Source of the DNA: Anaerolineae bacterium | Lineage (GTDB): Bacteria > Chloroflexota > Anaerolineae > JAFGEY01 | Direction: 5' to 3' | Length of the DNA stretch: 20,718 nucleotides | NCBI GenBank assembly: GCA_016929775.1 | Contig: JAFGIE010000220.1 | Span: 1-20,718, forward strand | In this document: piece after piece, positions 1-7,618 of the stretch | Layout: the number at the start of each line of letters is the position of its first letter | Numbering within the stretch: position 1 is the first letter of the stretch | The notes under the pieces: generated by a model | The model's database searches: none | Told to the model about the DNA's origin: nothing | The model's input: the letters and a program-made list of their open reading frames with translations, nothing else | Program-made: the position numbers and the translations under genes

Positions 1-342
1 TACCCTGCGCCGCAGCTGCTCTACCCGCCCGACGACGCGCGGTTCGAGGGGCGCGAGACGGCGATCACGCTGCAGTGGACGTCGGTCGGGATCTTGACCG
101 CCGACGAGTGGTATGCCGTCCACCTGCGCTACCTCGGCGAGCGCTCGGCAGGTCGCCCGAACGAGATGGTCTCTTACACGCACGTCACCTCCTGGCGCCT
201 GCCGCAAGAGTGGTATCCAGGTACCGGCGCCAGCGCAGTGCGCTTTGAGTGGAAGGTAGACGTGGTCCGCGTGCAGGGCGAGGGGTCGCAACCCGAGCTC
301 ATCTCGTCCTCGGGGTTCGTGCGGCGCTTCAGCTGGCGGTAG
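1..342 (+). CDS. 3' end of a secreted or modular protein (partial, unrecognised)
   Basis: Frame 1 is open from the first base to a TAG at 340-342, so this is the C-terminal 113 residues of a gene starting outside the window. The text begins YPAPQLLYPPD and continues with a beta-rich, tryptophan-bearing segment (TLQWTSVG, FEWKVDVVRV) ending FVRRFSWR. This resembles the fibronectin-like or Ig-like C-terminal modules at the end of FHA, LysM or kinase-linked proteins in Chloroflexota, where a proline-rich opening is followed by a 'what is in the clause' type strand pattern. The family assignment is by resemblance only; no catalytic motif is visible. The gene converges on the LuxR-type regulator, with 74 bases between the two stops and no clear U-tailed terminator. 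Its reading frame is sure; the function of the whole protein cannot be told from this fragment. Confidence 0.7.
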   Translation, partial: YPAPQLLYPPDDARFEGRETAITLQWTSVGILTADEWYAVHLRYLGERSAGRPNEMVSYTHVTSWRLPQEWYPGTGASAVRFEWKVDVVRVQGEGSQPELISSSGFVRRFSWR

Positions 343-401
343 GGGGCGCACCCTGCGGTCCTCTCGCCCTCTGGGTCGTACGGCGCCTCAGCGGGCGGCA
401 G
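303..401 (+). repeat. Degenerate direct repeat of the upstream gene's 3' end
   Basis: The last 40 bases of the upstream gene (303-342, including its stop) are followed 60 bases later by a diverged copy at 363-401. By hand alignment 33 of 40 columns match with one single-base gap. The second copy still spells an S-P-S-G...V-R-R-L-S-G-R like peptide if the gap is repaired, but it lies past the stop codon and runs to within 16 bases of the regulator's stop codon on the other strand. It looks like an eroded tandem duplication of the C-terminal motif. Confidence 0.6.
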
Positions 402-416
402 TGGACGCGATCGCGC

Positions 417-3050
417 CTACTGCACCAGGCCCAGGCGTCGCGCACGCGCGGCGGCGGCGCGCCGGTCACGGACGCCCAGCTTGGCATAGATGTGCTTGAG
501 ATGGGTCTTGACCGTGTTGAGCGAGACCGAGATCGCCTGCGCGATCTCTTGGTAGGTTCGCCCGCTCACGAGCAGGCGCAGTACCTCTTTTTCGCGCTCG
601 CTAAGCGATTCGACGGGCGGGATGGCTGCCGGAGCTGAGGCCCCGCCCGCGGCGGGCGCAGGCCCGAATGCGTCCAACAGCCTGGCGACATAGGCGGGTG
701 CGACCTCGCGGGCGGCAGCCTCGCGCAGGGCAGCTGCCATCGGCGCGCCCAGGTCGACAAAGGTGCGTACCAGGCCCTCGGGTTCGGCGAGTGCCAGCGC
801 AGCCGCAAGCCGGTCGAGGCGTTCGTCCGCCGCACGCGTCGCGGCGGCGCGCAGCACGGACGCGGCGAGGGCTGTGCGCGCCCAACCTGCGCCCACAGCG
901 TGAGCACGCAGGGCCTCGGCAGCCTCTGCAGCTTGGGCTTTCCGCCCCTGGGCGAGAAGCAGGTGGGCCTGCACAAGCTGCAGGGCGAGGCGGTCGGGCA
1001 ACGAGCCCACCTGCTCTAGCGGTGGTGCGCGCTCGTTCGCCGTGCGCGCAGCGTGCGTGTCGCCGCGTGCTAGGGCGACCTGCATGCGCGCGACCAGGTT
1101 GTAGAAGCGTGCGGTGGGCGAGAGACCGGGCAGCTCGACCAAATGGTTGGCTTCTGCCATCGCCTCCGCCGCGTCCGCCGCTTGGCCCCGCGCTGCTGCG
1201 ATCGTCGCGAGCATGCCGTAACCCGCTGCCAGTATCTCCGAACTGCCCGCCCGCTCGGCGAGCGCGATCCCACGGCGCGTGCGGTCAGCTGCCTCATCCA
1301 GGTCGTTCCACTCGTAGCAGAGCCGCGCCAGGTCGAGGTGCGCCAGACTGACGATCGGGTGCTCTTGGCTTTGCTCGATGATCTCGCGGTACGCTTCTTC
1401 TGCCCGTCGCAAGTTCCCCCGAGCAACGTGGATGCGCGCCGCAAAGACCGATGCAGCCAGAGCGGCATAGTCGTTGCCCGAACCACGTCCCGCGCGCTGC
1501 GCCTCCGCCAGGGTCTGCTCGGCGGACGATAGGTGTCCCGCGGACCACTGGGCGATGCCCAGGTTGACCGCGAGCACGCTGCGGCTTGCCAAGGCGTCCG
1601 GAGGGAGGACCGCCAGCGCCCGCTCCGCGAGGGCGGCGGCGGCGCGATGGTTCCCGCGCAGGCGTGCGATGTGCACGCGGGCGACAGCGAGCTCGGCTGC
1701 TAGGGTCGCATCCGGCGCCTGCTGCAATGTGCGCTCGACCCGGTCGAGGTGCGATGCGGCGGGATGGACCTGATCGCTCAGGATCAGGGCCCAGGCATAG
1801 TCGAGGCTGAGTGCGCGATGGCGCTCTATTTCCTGTGCTGGGAGCGCCTCGCACCATCGGAGCAGGGTATGCACTTCTCCTTGCGACAGCACCTCGGCGC
1901 TCGCCCCGGATGCGATCAGGTCTGCGGCGCGTTCCCAGTCGGCTGCCTGGAGCGCGTGGTGCACCGCATCGACAGCATGTCCGTTGTCAGCGTACCATCG
2001 GCTTGCGCGGCGATGCAGTTCAGGGAGCAGCGTGCCCAGCACGATCTGAGCCCGGTGCCGTAGCAGGTCGCCAAAGAGCCGGTGGTAGCGATACCACGCG
2101 CGCGATGCGTCGAGGGGTACCAGGAACAGGTTCGCGCGTTCGAGTGACAGGAGCACCTGGCGCGCGTCATCTCGCCCAGTGACCGCATCGCACAGCGGCG
2201 CGCAGAACCGCTCGAGGATCGACGTCTGCAGCAGGAACTGGCGCACGCCGGGCGTCTGGCGCTGAAAGACCTCGTCGATCAGATAGTCCAGGATGTAGCG
2301 GTGGCTGCCGTCCAGGGACCGGATCAGCTCCCGTGCGTCCTCGCCGTCGCGGATCGACAGCGCCGCCAGTTGCAGTCCGGCGACCCAGCCCTCTGTGCGC
2401 CGGTGTAGGGCGTCGATCTCAGCATCGGACAGGTCGAGCGCCATCGTGCGCCGCATAAAGTGAGCCGCCTCCGTCGCGCTGAACTGCAGGTCCTGGCGGC
2501 GGACCTCGACCAAGTGGCCTCGTGCGCGCAGACGCGAGAGAGGGAGCGGGGGATCTTCGCGGGAGACGATCGCCAGGTGGAGCTGAGCTGGTTGGTGGTC
2601 CAACAGGAACGCCAGCATCTGGTGGATCGACAGTGTCTCGATCACGTGATAGTCGTCGAGCACCACGACCAATGAACCCGTCGTCGAGGCCATTTCGTTG
2701 ATCAGGGTGGTGAGCACGACCTCCGGCGGGGGTGGTTCCGGCGCCGCCAGCATAGTCTGTGTCGACTGCCCGAGCTTTGGCTTGGCCCCGCGCAGTGCCG
2801 CGACAAAGTACGCGAGAAAGCGCGCCGGGTCGTTGTCTTGTGCGTCGAGCGAGAGCCACGCGCACGGGACGTCGAGGCCCTGGACCCAGACGGCAGCCAA
2901 CGTCGTCTTGCCGAACCCGGCAGGCGCAGAGATCAGGGTCAGCCGGCGCTCGACGCCTGTCCGTAGTCGCTCGAGCAGCGCGGTGCGCTGCACGCCTTCG
3001 GACGGGACGGACGGGATGTAGAGTTTGGTTGTCAGGAGTGGCGCGGGCAC
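417..3050 (-). CDS. LuxR-family transcriptional regulator, MalT-like (STAND ATPase)
   Basis: This is an ATP-dependent transcription activator of the MalT/LAL type, about 877 residues from the chosen start (E. coli MalT is about 900). Near the N terminus is a P-loop, APAGFGKTT (about residues 42-50), then a Walker B strand, LVVVLDDYH (about 127-134). A long alanine- and leucine-rich helical-repeat (TPR-like) middle follows. The last 65 residues are a LuxR helix-turn-helix with LSEREKEVLRLL and SLNTVKTHLKHIYAKLG. In this family a small ligand and ATP drive oligomerisation and DNA binding; the ligand here is unknown. I prefer the GTG at 3050 because GGAGG lies 5 bases upstream (3056-3060) and family similarity begins there (VPAPLLTTKLYIP); an ATG at 3107 would add 19 atypical residues. 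It is transcribed away from the 3381 gene and may regulate it, which is inference from the divergent layout. Confidence 0.93.
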   Translation of the reverse strand: MPAPLLTTKLYIPSVPSEGVQRTALLERLRTGVERRLTLISAPAGFGKTTLAAVWVQGLDVPCAWLSLDAQDNDPARFLAYFVAALRGAKPKLGQSTQTMLAAPEPPPPEVVLTTLINEMASTTGSLVVVLDDYHVIETLSIHQMLAFLLDHQPAQLHLAIVSREDPPLPLSRLRARGHLVEVRRQDLQFSATEAAHFMRRTMALDLSDAEIDALHRRTEGWVAGLQLAALSIRDGEDARELIRSLDGSHRYILDYLIDEVFQRQTPGVRQFLLQTSILERFCAPLCDAVTGRDDARQVLLSLERANLFLVPLDASRAWYRYHRLFGDLLRHRAQIVLGTLLPELHRRASRWYADNGHAVDAVHHALQAADWERAADLIASGASAEVLSQGEVHTLLRWCEALPAQEIERHRALSLDYAWALILSDQVHPAASHLDRVERTLQQAPDATLAAELAVARVHIARLRGNHRAAAALAERALAVLPPDALASRSVLAVNLGIAQWSAGHLSSAEQTLAEAQRAGRGSGNDYAALAASVFAARIHVARGNLRRAEEAYREIIEQSQEHPIVSLAHLDLARLCYEWNDLDEAADRTRRGIALAERAGSSEILAAGYGMLATIAAARGQAADAAEAMAEANHLVELPGLSPTARFYNLVARMQVALARGDTHAARTANERAPPLEQVGSLPDRLALQLVQAHLLLAQGRKAQAAEAAEALRAHAVGAGWARTALAASVLRAAATRAADERLDRLAAALALAEPEGLVRTFVDLGAPMAAALREAAAREVAPAYVARLLDAFGPAPAAGGASAPAAIPPVESLSEREKEVLRLLVSGRTYQEIAQAISVSLNTVKTHLKHIYAKLGVRDRRAAAARARRLGLVQ

Positions 3051-3177
3051 GCTGTCCTCCGGGATGGTTCTACAGCCTCCCGGTGCAGCCGCTGCGGGTA
3101 GGGCCATCCTGCCCCGCGTCGCGATCGGGTGCAGGTTGGGGAAAAGAGGGGACCCGGATCAATGCGGCACATGGCAT

Positions 3178-3206
3178 AGTATAACACATAGGGATGGAAA
3201 AGACAA
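3178..3206 (-). promoter_or_regulatory. Sigma-70-type promoter for the LuxR-type regulator
   Basis: On the minus strand TTGTCT (3206-3201) is followed after exactly 17 bases by TATACT (3183-3178), with a TG one base before the -10 (extended -10). Transcription would start near 3171 and give a leader of about 120 nt before the GTG at 3050. The -35 lies 17 bases from the -35 of the divergent promoter. Confidence 0.72.
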
Positions 3207-3223
3207 CGGGCAAAGGCTGGAAA

Positions 3224-3252
3224 TTGCCTCGGACGTAGAACTCTTGTATAAT
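3224..3252 (+). promoter_or_regulatory. Sigma-70-type promoter for the 3381-5134 operon
   Basis: TTGCCT (3224-3229), a 17-base spacer, and a perfect TATAAT (3247-3252). The start site would be near 3259, leaving a leader of about 120 nt before the ATG at 3381. It is back to back with the regulator's promoter, so one bound protein could govern both directions. Confidence 0.78.
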
Positions 3253-3334
3253 AGCATGCGTCGAGCGGGGCCCGCCCTCGGCCTTCTCCATCTCGTCCAG
3301 GTCTCACGCGTTCGGCGTACGCTGGTTCCACGCA

Positions 3335-3350
3335 TGGCGATGGATCGCCA
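3335..3350 (+). other. Short leader hairpin before the 3381 gene
   Basis: TGGCGA-TGGA-TCGCCA forms a perfect 6-bp stem with a four-base loop in the predicted 5' leader. It ends about 18 bases before the AGGAG ribosome binding site. It could modulate translation or be a protein-binding dyad; there is no direct evidence for either. Confidence 0.4.
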
Positions 3351-3380
3351 GGCAGAGCATGACCAGATAGGAGCAGCGCG

Positions 3381-3908
3381 ATGGTACGAAGAAGCGTTGG
3401 CGGCTTGTTGGCTGTCGACTTTTTCATCCAGGGGTACCGGATCTCCGGGCACATTTCCACGCGGACCCACAGTGTTGCCGATCAGTTGAATGACACCCTC
3501 CGCTCCTACCTGCGCCTTCAGGACGTCTATCTTTCGCGCATCAACCGTCCCGCGGACATCATTGCCACCTATGCACGGGCCGAACTGCGCAAAGCGAATC
3601 TGCTCTTTGCGATCGTGCCCGCGCGCGAAAGCCTGGCAAAGGCCACGCGATCCATCAGCTACTTTGGGCGGCAGCGCTTGCCGGTCTGGGTTGGCCTGCC
3701 GACCTTTGAGATCGAGGGGGAGGTCCTCGCGAGTGGGATCTCGATCGACGTCGAAGCCTTTTTGGCCGAGAACCCCGGCGACTATGTGACCATACTGGAT
3801 GGGATCGCGCGCACGACGGACATGCCCGACATCCGGTTCAGCGGGGAAGCAATGCTGGTCAACCAGCGCTGTATTGACCTCTTTTGCCTGGGCAAGAGCT
3901 CATCGTAG
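3381..3908 (+). CDS. Conserved-looking hypothetical protein with two similar halves
   Basis: 175 residues, started by ATG with AGGAG 7-8 bases upstream. I do not recognise the family with certainty. No signal peptide, membrane span or catalytic motif is visible; the protein is beta-strand rich and should be cytoplasmic. The two halves look alike: residues about 17-82 (YRISGHIST...SYLRLQDVYLSRI...NLLFAIV) and about 105-170 (FEIEGEVLA...DYVTILDGIA...RCIDLFCL) share an I-x-G opening, a central strand pair and a closing hydrophobic strand. This suggests an internal duplication of a small beta-barrel (OB- or Sm-like) fold. Its stop is 17 bases before the receiver-CpaE-like gene, with a strong promoter ahead, so the two are probably co-transcribed. 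It may be an adaptor or accessory for that signalling protein; that role is inference. Confidence 0.82.
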   Translation: MVRRSVGGLLAVDFFIQGYRISGHISTRTHSVADQLNDTLRSYLRLQDVYLSRINRPADIIATYARAELRKANLLFAIVPARESLAKATRSISYFGRQRLPVWVGLPTFEIEGEVLASGISIDVEAFLAENPGDYVTILDGIARTTDMPDIRFSGEAMLVNQRCIDLFCLGKSSS

Positions 3909-3925
3909 TGGAAGGAGCAAGAGAG

Positions 3926-5134
3926 ATGAAGCAGGTGCTGGTCGTGGACGACGACCCCAACGTGTGCAAGCTGCTCGACTTTGCCCTGCAGCGGGCGGGG
4001 TTCTCGGTGATCCTTGCGAACGACGGCGACGAGGGGTTCGCGCAAGCCCGAGAGCATAGGCCCGAGGCGCTGGTCCTCGACATCATGATGCCGAGCATGC
4101 ACGGGTACCAGCTGTGCCGCCGACTGCGTGCCGACCCCGCAACCGCAGACAGCGTGATCGTCATCATGACCGCTCGCGCGCAGCCCGTCGACGCCGAAGA
4201 GGCGATGCGCGCCGGGGCGGATCTCTTTTTGCCCAAGCCCACGGCGCCGCAAGTTCTGATCGAGCACTTGCAGCAGCTGTTGGAGGAGCGTGAGAAAGAG
4301 GCAGAGGCGGCGCGCCGGGAACCCATGCCCTCTCTACCCGAGTCCTTCATCGAGGGGGTGATCCCGCCCGCACCGCCCAGGCCCCGATCGGACGCCGGAG
4401 GCTTGGTAGCGTGCTATGCTGCGATCCCGGGGGTGGGGGTGAGCACTCTCTCGGCCAATCTGTCGCTGGCGCTTGCCGCCTGGCAGCGCGCGCCGGTCGG
4501 GCTGGTCGAGGTCCAGGACCGACAAGAGGAGCTGCTGCCCGCGATGGGCCTGGAGATCGATGCGTACCGGGGCAGCCTGCGTGCGTCGGGCGCACGCCTG
4601 GGTTGGGACGAGCTCTCCATGCACGTGATCGAGCATCGCGCAGGCGTGCGTGTCCTGCCTGCCCCGCCAGCTGGGAGTACGGTCGCGCCGGCGCTGACCC
4701 ACCAGGCGATCTCGCTCTTGCGCGATCGACTGGCTGTCACCGTAGCGGACGTGGGGCCGATGCTCGACGAGCGCGCGACGCCGGTCTTGCTCGCCGCCGA
4801 TCTGATCGTACTGCTGACGACGCCCGAGGTGGTTTCGATCCGGGCGCTGCTCGACGCGTTCGAGGCGCTGCAGACCTTGGGCTACCCAGACAGCCAGATC
4901 CGGCTGGTCGTCAACCACGTCACGCCAGACGCCGCCCTGAGCATCGAGGAGCTCGAACAGGGCATCGAGCGCCCAGTGTTCGCCTCGGTCCCGTTCGAAC
5001 CCGCTGTGGCGGACGCGCATCGCGCACGCCGCGCCCTGCTGACCTACGATCCGCGCGCCCCAGCCTCCCAGGCGATCGGGCGCGTGACCATGCAGCTCGC
5101 CCAGGCGCTCCACTTGACGAGAGAGGGTACCTAG
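3926..5134 (+). CDS. Response-regulator receiver fused to a degenerate MinD/CpaE-like domain
   Basis: 402 residues from the ATG preceded by GAAGGAG at 8-base spacing; an ATG at 3884 would overlap the previous gene and lacks such a site. Residues 1-120 are a complete receiver domain: acidic pair D8-D9, phosphoacceptor D52 in VLDIMMP, T82 and K104 in LPKP. After a charged and proline-rich linker (about 120-158), residues 160-395 follow the CpaE/TadZ/MinD fold. The P-loop region reads IPGVGVST, where KGGxGKST is expected, so both signature lysines are missing. A Walker-B-like strand (VTVADVG) remains. In the CpaE/TadZ family such receiver-ATPase fusions place type IV pilus (Flp/Tad) machinery at the pole. 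No Tad genes are in this window, so a pilus role is unproven. It may bind partners rather than hydrolyse ATP. Confidence 0.9.
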   Translation: MKQVLVVDDDPNVCKLLDFALQRAGFSVILANDGDEGFAQAREHRPEALVLDIMMPSMHGYQLCRRLRADPATADSVIVIMTARAQPVDAEEAMRAGADLFLPKPTAPQVLIEHLQQLLEEREKEAEAARREPMPSLPESFIEGVIPPAPPRPRSDAGGLVACYAAIPGVGVSTLSANLSLALAAWQRAPVGLVEVQDRQEELLPAMGLEIDAYRGSLRASGARLGWDELSMHVIEHRAGVRVLPAPPAGSTVAPALTHQAISLLRDRLAVTVADVGPMLDERATPVLLAADLIVLLTTPEVVSIRALLDAFEALQTLGYPDSQIRLVVNHVTPDAALSIEELEQGIERPVFASVPFEPAVADAHRARRALLTYDPRAPASQAIGRVTMQLAQALHLTREGT

Positions 5135-5178
5135 CTGCACACCTGGCGAGGGAATCGCGATCTGGGCGTAGAAACCAA

Positions 5179-5213
5179 AAAGACCGATGGTGGGGGGGGA
5201 ACCATCGGTCTTT
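5179..5213 (+). terminator. 13-bp perfect hairpin, probable terminator of the 3381-5134 operon
   Basis: AAAGACCGATGGT (5179-5191) and ACCATCGGTCTTT (5201-5213) are perfect reverse complements separated by a nine-base loop of eight G and one A. It lies 45 bases past the stop. The right arm ends in TTT and is not followed by a longer T run, so termination may depend on stem strength. The A run before the left arm gives the other strand a longer U tail (CTTTTGG), so it could act in both directions. Confidence 0.7.
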
Positions 5214-5300
5214 CGGTGCCGACCATAAAGGTCAAGCTGAGATCATGATAGCATACAATTCCCCGACCGAGTGTTACAAAAGCATTGCGAAATTGTAATG

Positions 5301-5328
5301 GTTCCCCGCGCCGGGTGTCCCCGGGAAC
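5301..5328 (+). other. Nested hairpin in the gap before hisS
   Basis: GTTCC (5301-5305) pairs with GGAAC (5324-5328), and inside it CGGG-TGTC-CCCG (5312-5323) forms a second stem. It lies between the preceding operon's terminator and the hisS promoter and has no U tract. The rest of 5214-5350 is AT-richer than the genes and shows no gene. Confidence 0.35.
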
Positions 5329-5346
5329 TGCTCCAGACTTCCTTCC

Positions 5347-5385
5347 TGGATGAGGCTAGACATCCACCCCAAGTTGGTCTATAAT
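5347..5385 (+). promoter_or_regulatory. hisS operon promoter with a dyad over the -35
   Basis: TAGACA (5357-5362), 17 bases, TATAAT (5380-5385): a near-consensus promoter with a start near 5392. An inverted repeat TGGATG (5347-5352) / CATCCA (5361-5366) overlaps the -35 and could be an operator. The dyad is short, so regulation is only suggested. Confidence 0.75.
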
Positions 5386-5408
5386 ACCATCTACGCGCGT
5401 GCGTTTCC

Positions 5409-5459
5409 GCGGGCTTCACAGGTGGATGCGGGAGGCGTTGTCCCGTGCACGAGGCCCGC
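5409..5459 (+). promoter_or_regulatory. Structured leader of the hisS operon
   Basis: In the roughly 110-nt leader, GCGGGCTTC (5409-5417) pairs with GAGGCCCGC (5451-5459), nine pairs with one G-U. An inner CGGGA-GGCGTTG-TCCCG stem lies at 5429-5445. The element ends about 31 bases before the GGAG of hisS and leaves that site free. It is too short for a T-box and has no specifier stem. It could be a protein-binding or stabilising structure. Confidence 0.4.
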
Positions 5460-5501
5460 AGGAGCGACGCAGAGCAGATCGAGCCAACATGGAGAAAGTC
5501 A

Positions 5502-6770
5502 ATGCCAAAGCACGCAGCACCACGTGGTACGCAGGACGTCCTGCCCGAAGATCAGCCCTACTGGCGTCACATCGTGGGGCGCGCACATCACATCGCCTCT
5601 CTGTACGGTTTCGAGCAGATCGATGTCCCTATGTTCGAGGCGACGGAACTGTTCGAGCGCGGCGTGGGCGAGGGCACGGACATCGTCGACAAAGAGATGT
5701 ACAGCTTTGAGGACAAGGGCGGTTCTGCGATCACGCTGCGTCCCGAGTTCACCGCCGGCATCGTCCGCGCCTACATCCAGCACGGCATGCACGTTCGCCC
5801 GCAGCCGGTCAAGGTCTATGCCATTGGGCCGATCTTCCGCTACGAGCGCCCCCAGGCAGGACGTTTCCGGCAGCATACTCAGTTCAACATCGAGGCCTTT
5901 GGCGAGTCCGATCCTGCCGTCGACGCCGAGGTGATGGAAGTCGCGCGACACCTATGCGCGGACCTGGGATTCAGCGGGTTGAGTTTCCAGGTCAACTCGA
6001 CGGGATGTCCCGGGTGCCGGCCCCACTACGTGTCGCTGCTCAAACAGCACTATGCCAGGCACCGCCACGCGATCTGTGAGGATTGCACGCGCCGTCTCCA
6101 GGTCAATCCCCTGCGTGTGCTGGACTGCAAGGCGACGGGCTGCCAGCCGATCATCGCCAGCGCGCCGCACATCATGGACCACTTGTGCGACGAGTGCGCT
6201 GCGCACTTTGCCCAACTGCGGGACTATCTGCGCGTGTTGGGGCGCGCGTTCACGATCAACCATCGCCTGGTGCGCGGGTTCGACTATTACACCAAGACTG
6301 TGTTCGAGGTCTGGGCGGAAGACATCGGCGCGCAGGCTGCCATGTTTGGCGGCGGGCGGTACGATGGGTTGGTAGAGCTGCTGGGCGGGCCTCCTACGCC
6401 CGGGATCGGCTTCGGCTCGGGGATCGAGCGTCTCATTCTGGCGATGAAGGCACAGGGCATGACGGTTCCCGCTCTGCCGCGCCCGCAGGTCCTGATCGCC
6501 ACGCTGGGGAGCGCCGCCAAGCGCGCGGGGGTCAAGATGCTGTCGGACCTGCGCGCTGCGGGCGTCGGCGCCGTGATCGCGTTTGGCGATCGCTCCCTGC
6601 GCTCTCAGCTTCGCGAGGCGAGCCGGCAGGAGGTGACCTATGCCGTGATCCTGGGCGAAGAGGAGCTGCGCCAGGAGACCGTGGCGGTGCGCGACATGTC
6701 GAGTGGCGACCAGCACGCGGTGCCGCTGAATGAGTTGGTCAGCTGGTTGAAAGAGAGACAGACGGCGTGA
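5502..6770 (+). CDS. hisS: Histidyl-tRNA synthetase
   Basis: Class II aminoacyl-tRNA synthetase that charges tRNA-His with histidine in the cytoplasm; 422 residues, normal for bacteria. Visible motifs: RGTQDVLPED at the N terminus, TLRPEFTAG (about 78-86), motif 2 FRYERPQAGRFRQHTQFN (about 112-129), the histidine-specific LVRGFDYYTKTVFEV (about 256-270) and FGGGRYDGLV, and motif 3 GFGSGIERL (about 302-310). The C-terminal anticodon-binding domain (PQVLIATLG...VILGEEEL) is complete. The insertion domain (about 168-240) has four cysteine pairs (CPGC, CEDC, CKATGC, CDEC), as in many clostridial and Chloroflexota HisRS proteins, and probably binds metal. The ATG at 5502 is chosen because GGAG is 7 bases upstream and family similarity starts there (MPKHAAPRGTQD). 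It heads the operon; its stop overlaps the nadK start by four bases. Confidence 0.97.
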   Translation: MPKHAAPRGTQDVLPEDQPYWRHIVGRAHHIASLYGFEQIDVPMFEATELFERGVGEGTDIVDKEMYSFEDKGGSAITLRPEFTAGIVRAYIQHGMHVRPQPVKVYAIGPIFRYERPQAGRFRQHTQFNIEAFGESDPAVDAEVMEVARHLCADLGFSGLSFQVNSTGCPGCRPHYVSLLKQHYARHRHAICEDCTRRLQVNPLRVLDCKATGCQPIIASAPHIMDHLCDECAAHFAQLRDYLRVLGRAFTINHRLVRGFDYYTKTVFEVWAEDIGAQAAMFGGGRYDGLVELLGGPPTPGIGFGSGIERLILAMKAQGMTVPALPRPQVLIATLGSAAKRAGVKMLSDLRAAGVGAVIAFGDRSLRSQLREASRQEVTYAVILGEEELRQETVAVRDMSSGDQHAVPLNELVSWLKERQTA

Positions 6771-7618
6771 AGATCGGCGTGCTCAGCAATCCGTTCTACC
6801 CGGAAACAGGGCGCCTAGCGGATGAGATCCGCCGTGCGCTCGTCCGCCGCGGGATCGAGGCGCGGTGTAGCACAGCCGAGGGCGAGGAAGTCGCTCCACG
6901 CCTGGGCGACGGCCTCGACGTCCTGATCACCCTGGGCGGCGACGGAACCATGCTCCGCGCCGCACGGCTTCACGCGCCGAACGGCACGCCGATCCTGGGC
7001 ATCCACATGGGCCGCCTGGGCTTCCTCGCCGAAGTGCGCCAGGGCGACTGGGAGGCGAGCCTGGACCGGGTTTGCCAGGGCGATTACTGGGTCGAGGAGC
7101 GGACCATGGTGCGCTGCCGCTTGGAACGGGGCGCCGACAAGCACGGACCGTGGGAGGCGGTCAACGAGGTCGTCGTGGGGCGCTGCGGGCAGGGCCACAT
7201 GGCGCAGCTGGCAACCTATGTCGACGCCGGGTACTTTACCACCTACGTCGCCGACGGGCTGATCGTGGCGACGGCGACGGGCTCTACCGCCTATGCGCTC
7301 TCTGCCGGCGGGCCGATCCTGCCGCCCGAACTGCCGAACCTGGTGTTGGTGCCGATCTGCCCGCACCTGAGCCTCGATCGCACGATCGTACTTGCCGCAG
7401 GCGCGACAGTGACCGTTCGCGTGGAGGCGATCACCGAGGGGGCGATCGTCGTCGACGGGGTGACCGAGATGCCGCTGCACGAGGGAGACCAGGTGCACGT
7501 TGCCAAGAGCCCCTATGTGGCGCGCTTTGTGCGGCTGTATGACCGGCGCCAGGTGTATGAGACCCTCATGGAGCGCCTACAGCCGCGAAAGGTCGACAAG
7601 CCAGATGACGGGCATTGA
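6767..7618 (+). CDS. nadK: NAD kinase
   Basis: Phosphorylates NAD+ at the 2' position of the adenosine ribose to make NADP+, using ATP or polyphosphate. 283 residues, the usual length. The diagnostic GGDGT (residues 57-61, catalytic aspartate at 59) is present, with GIHMGRLGFLAEV just after it, the NEVVVGR strand (about 128), the glycine-rich TATGSTAYALSAGGPI loop (about 170) and a C-terminal VVDGV strand. The start is a GTG inside the GTGA that also holds the hisS stop, so translation is probably coupled to hisS; only a weak AAAGAGAG lies upstream. Its 3' end overlaps the next gene by 14 bases, which fits one tightly packed operon. Confidence 0.96.
   Translation: MKIGVLSNPFYPETGRLADEIRRALVRRGIEARCSTAEGEEVAPRLGDGLDVLITLGGDGTMLRAARLHAPNGTPILGIHMGRLGFLAEVRQGDWEASLDRVCQGDYWVEERTMVRCRLERGADKHGPWEAVNEVVVGRCGQGHMAQLATYVDAGYFTTYVADGLIVATATGSTAYALSAGGPILPPELPNLVLVPICPHLSLDRTIVLAAGATVTVRVEAITEGAIVVDGVTEMPLHEGDQVHVAKSPYVARFVRLYDRRQVYETLMERLQPRKVDKPDDGH

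Noticed and set aside
3256..3489. Small open frame beginning just after the promoter at 3247
   Set aside because: The ATG overlaps the predicted transcript start, leaving no ribosome site, and the frame overlaps the well-supported 3381 gene in a different frame.
5392..5501. T-box riboswitch upstream of hisS
   Set aside because: AGGTGGATGCGG is only loosely like the T-box sequence. The leader is far too short for a specifier stem, and the UGGA it would offer does not match the expected C73 of tRNA-His.
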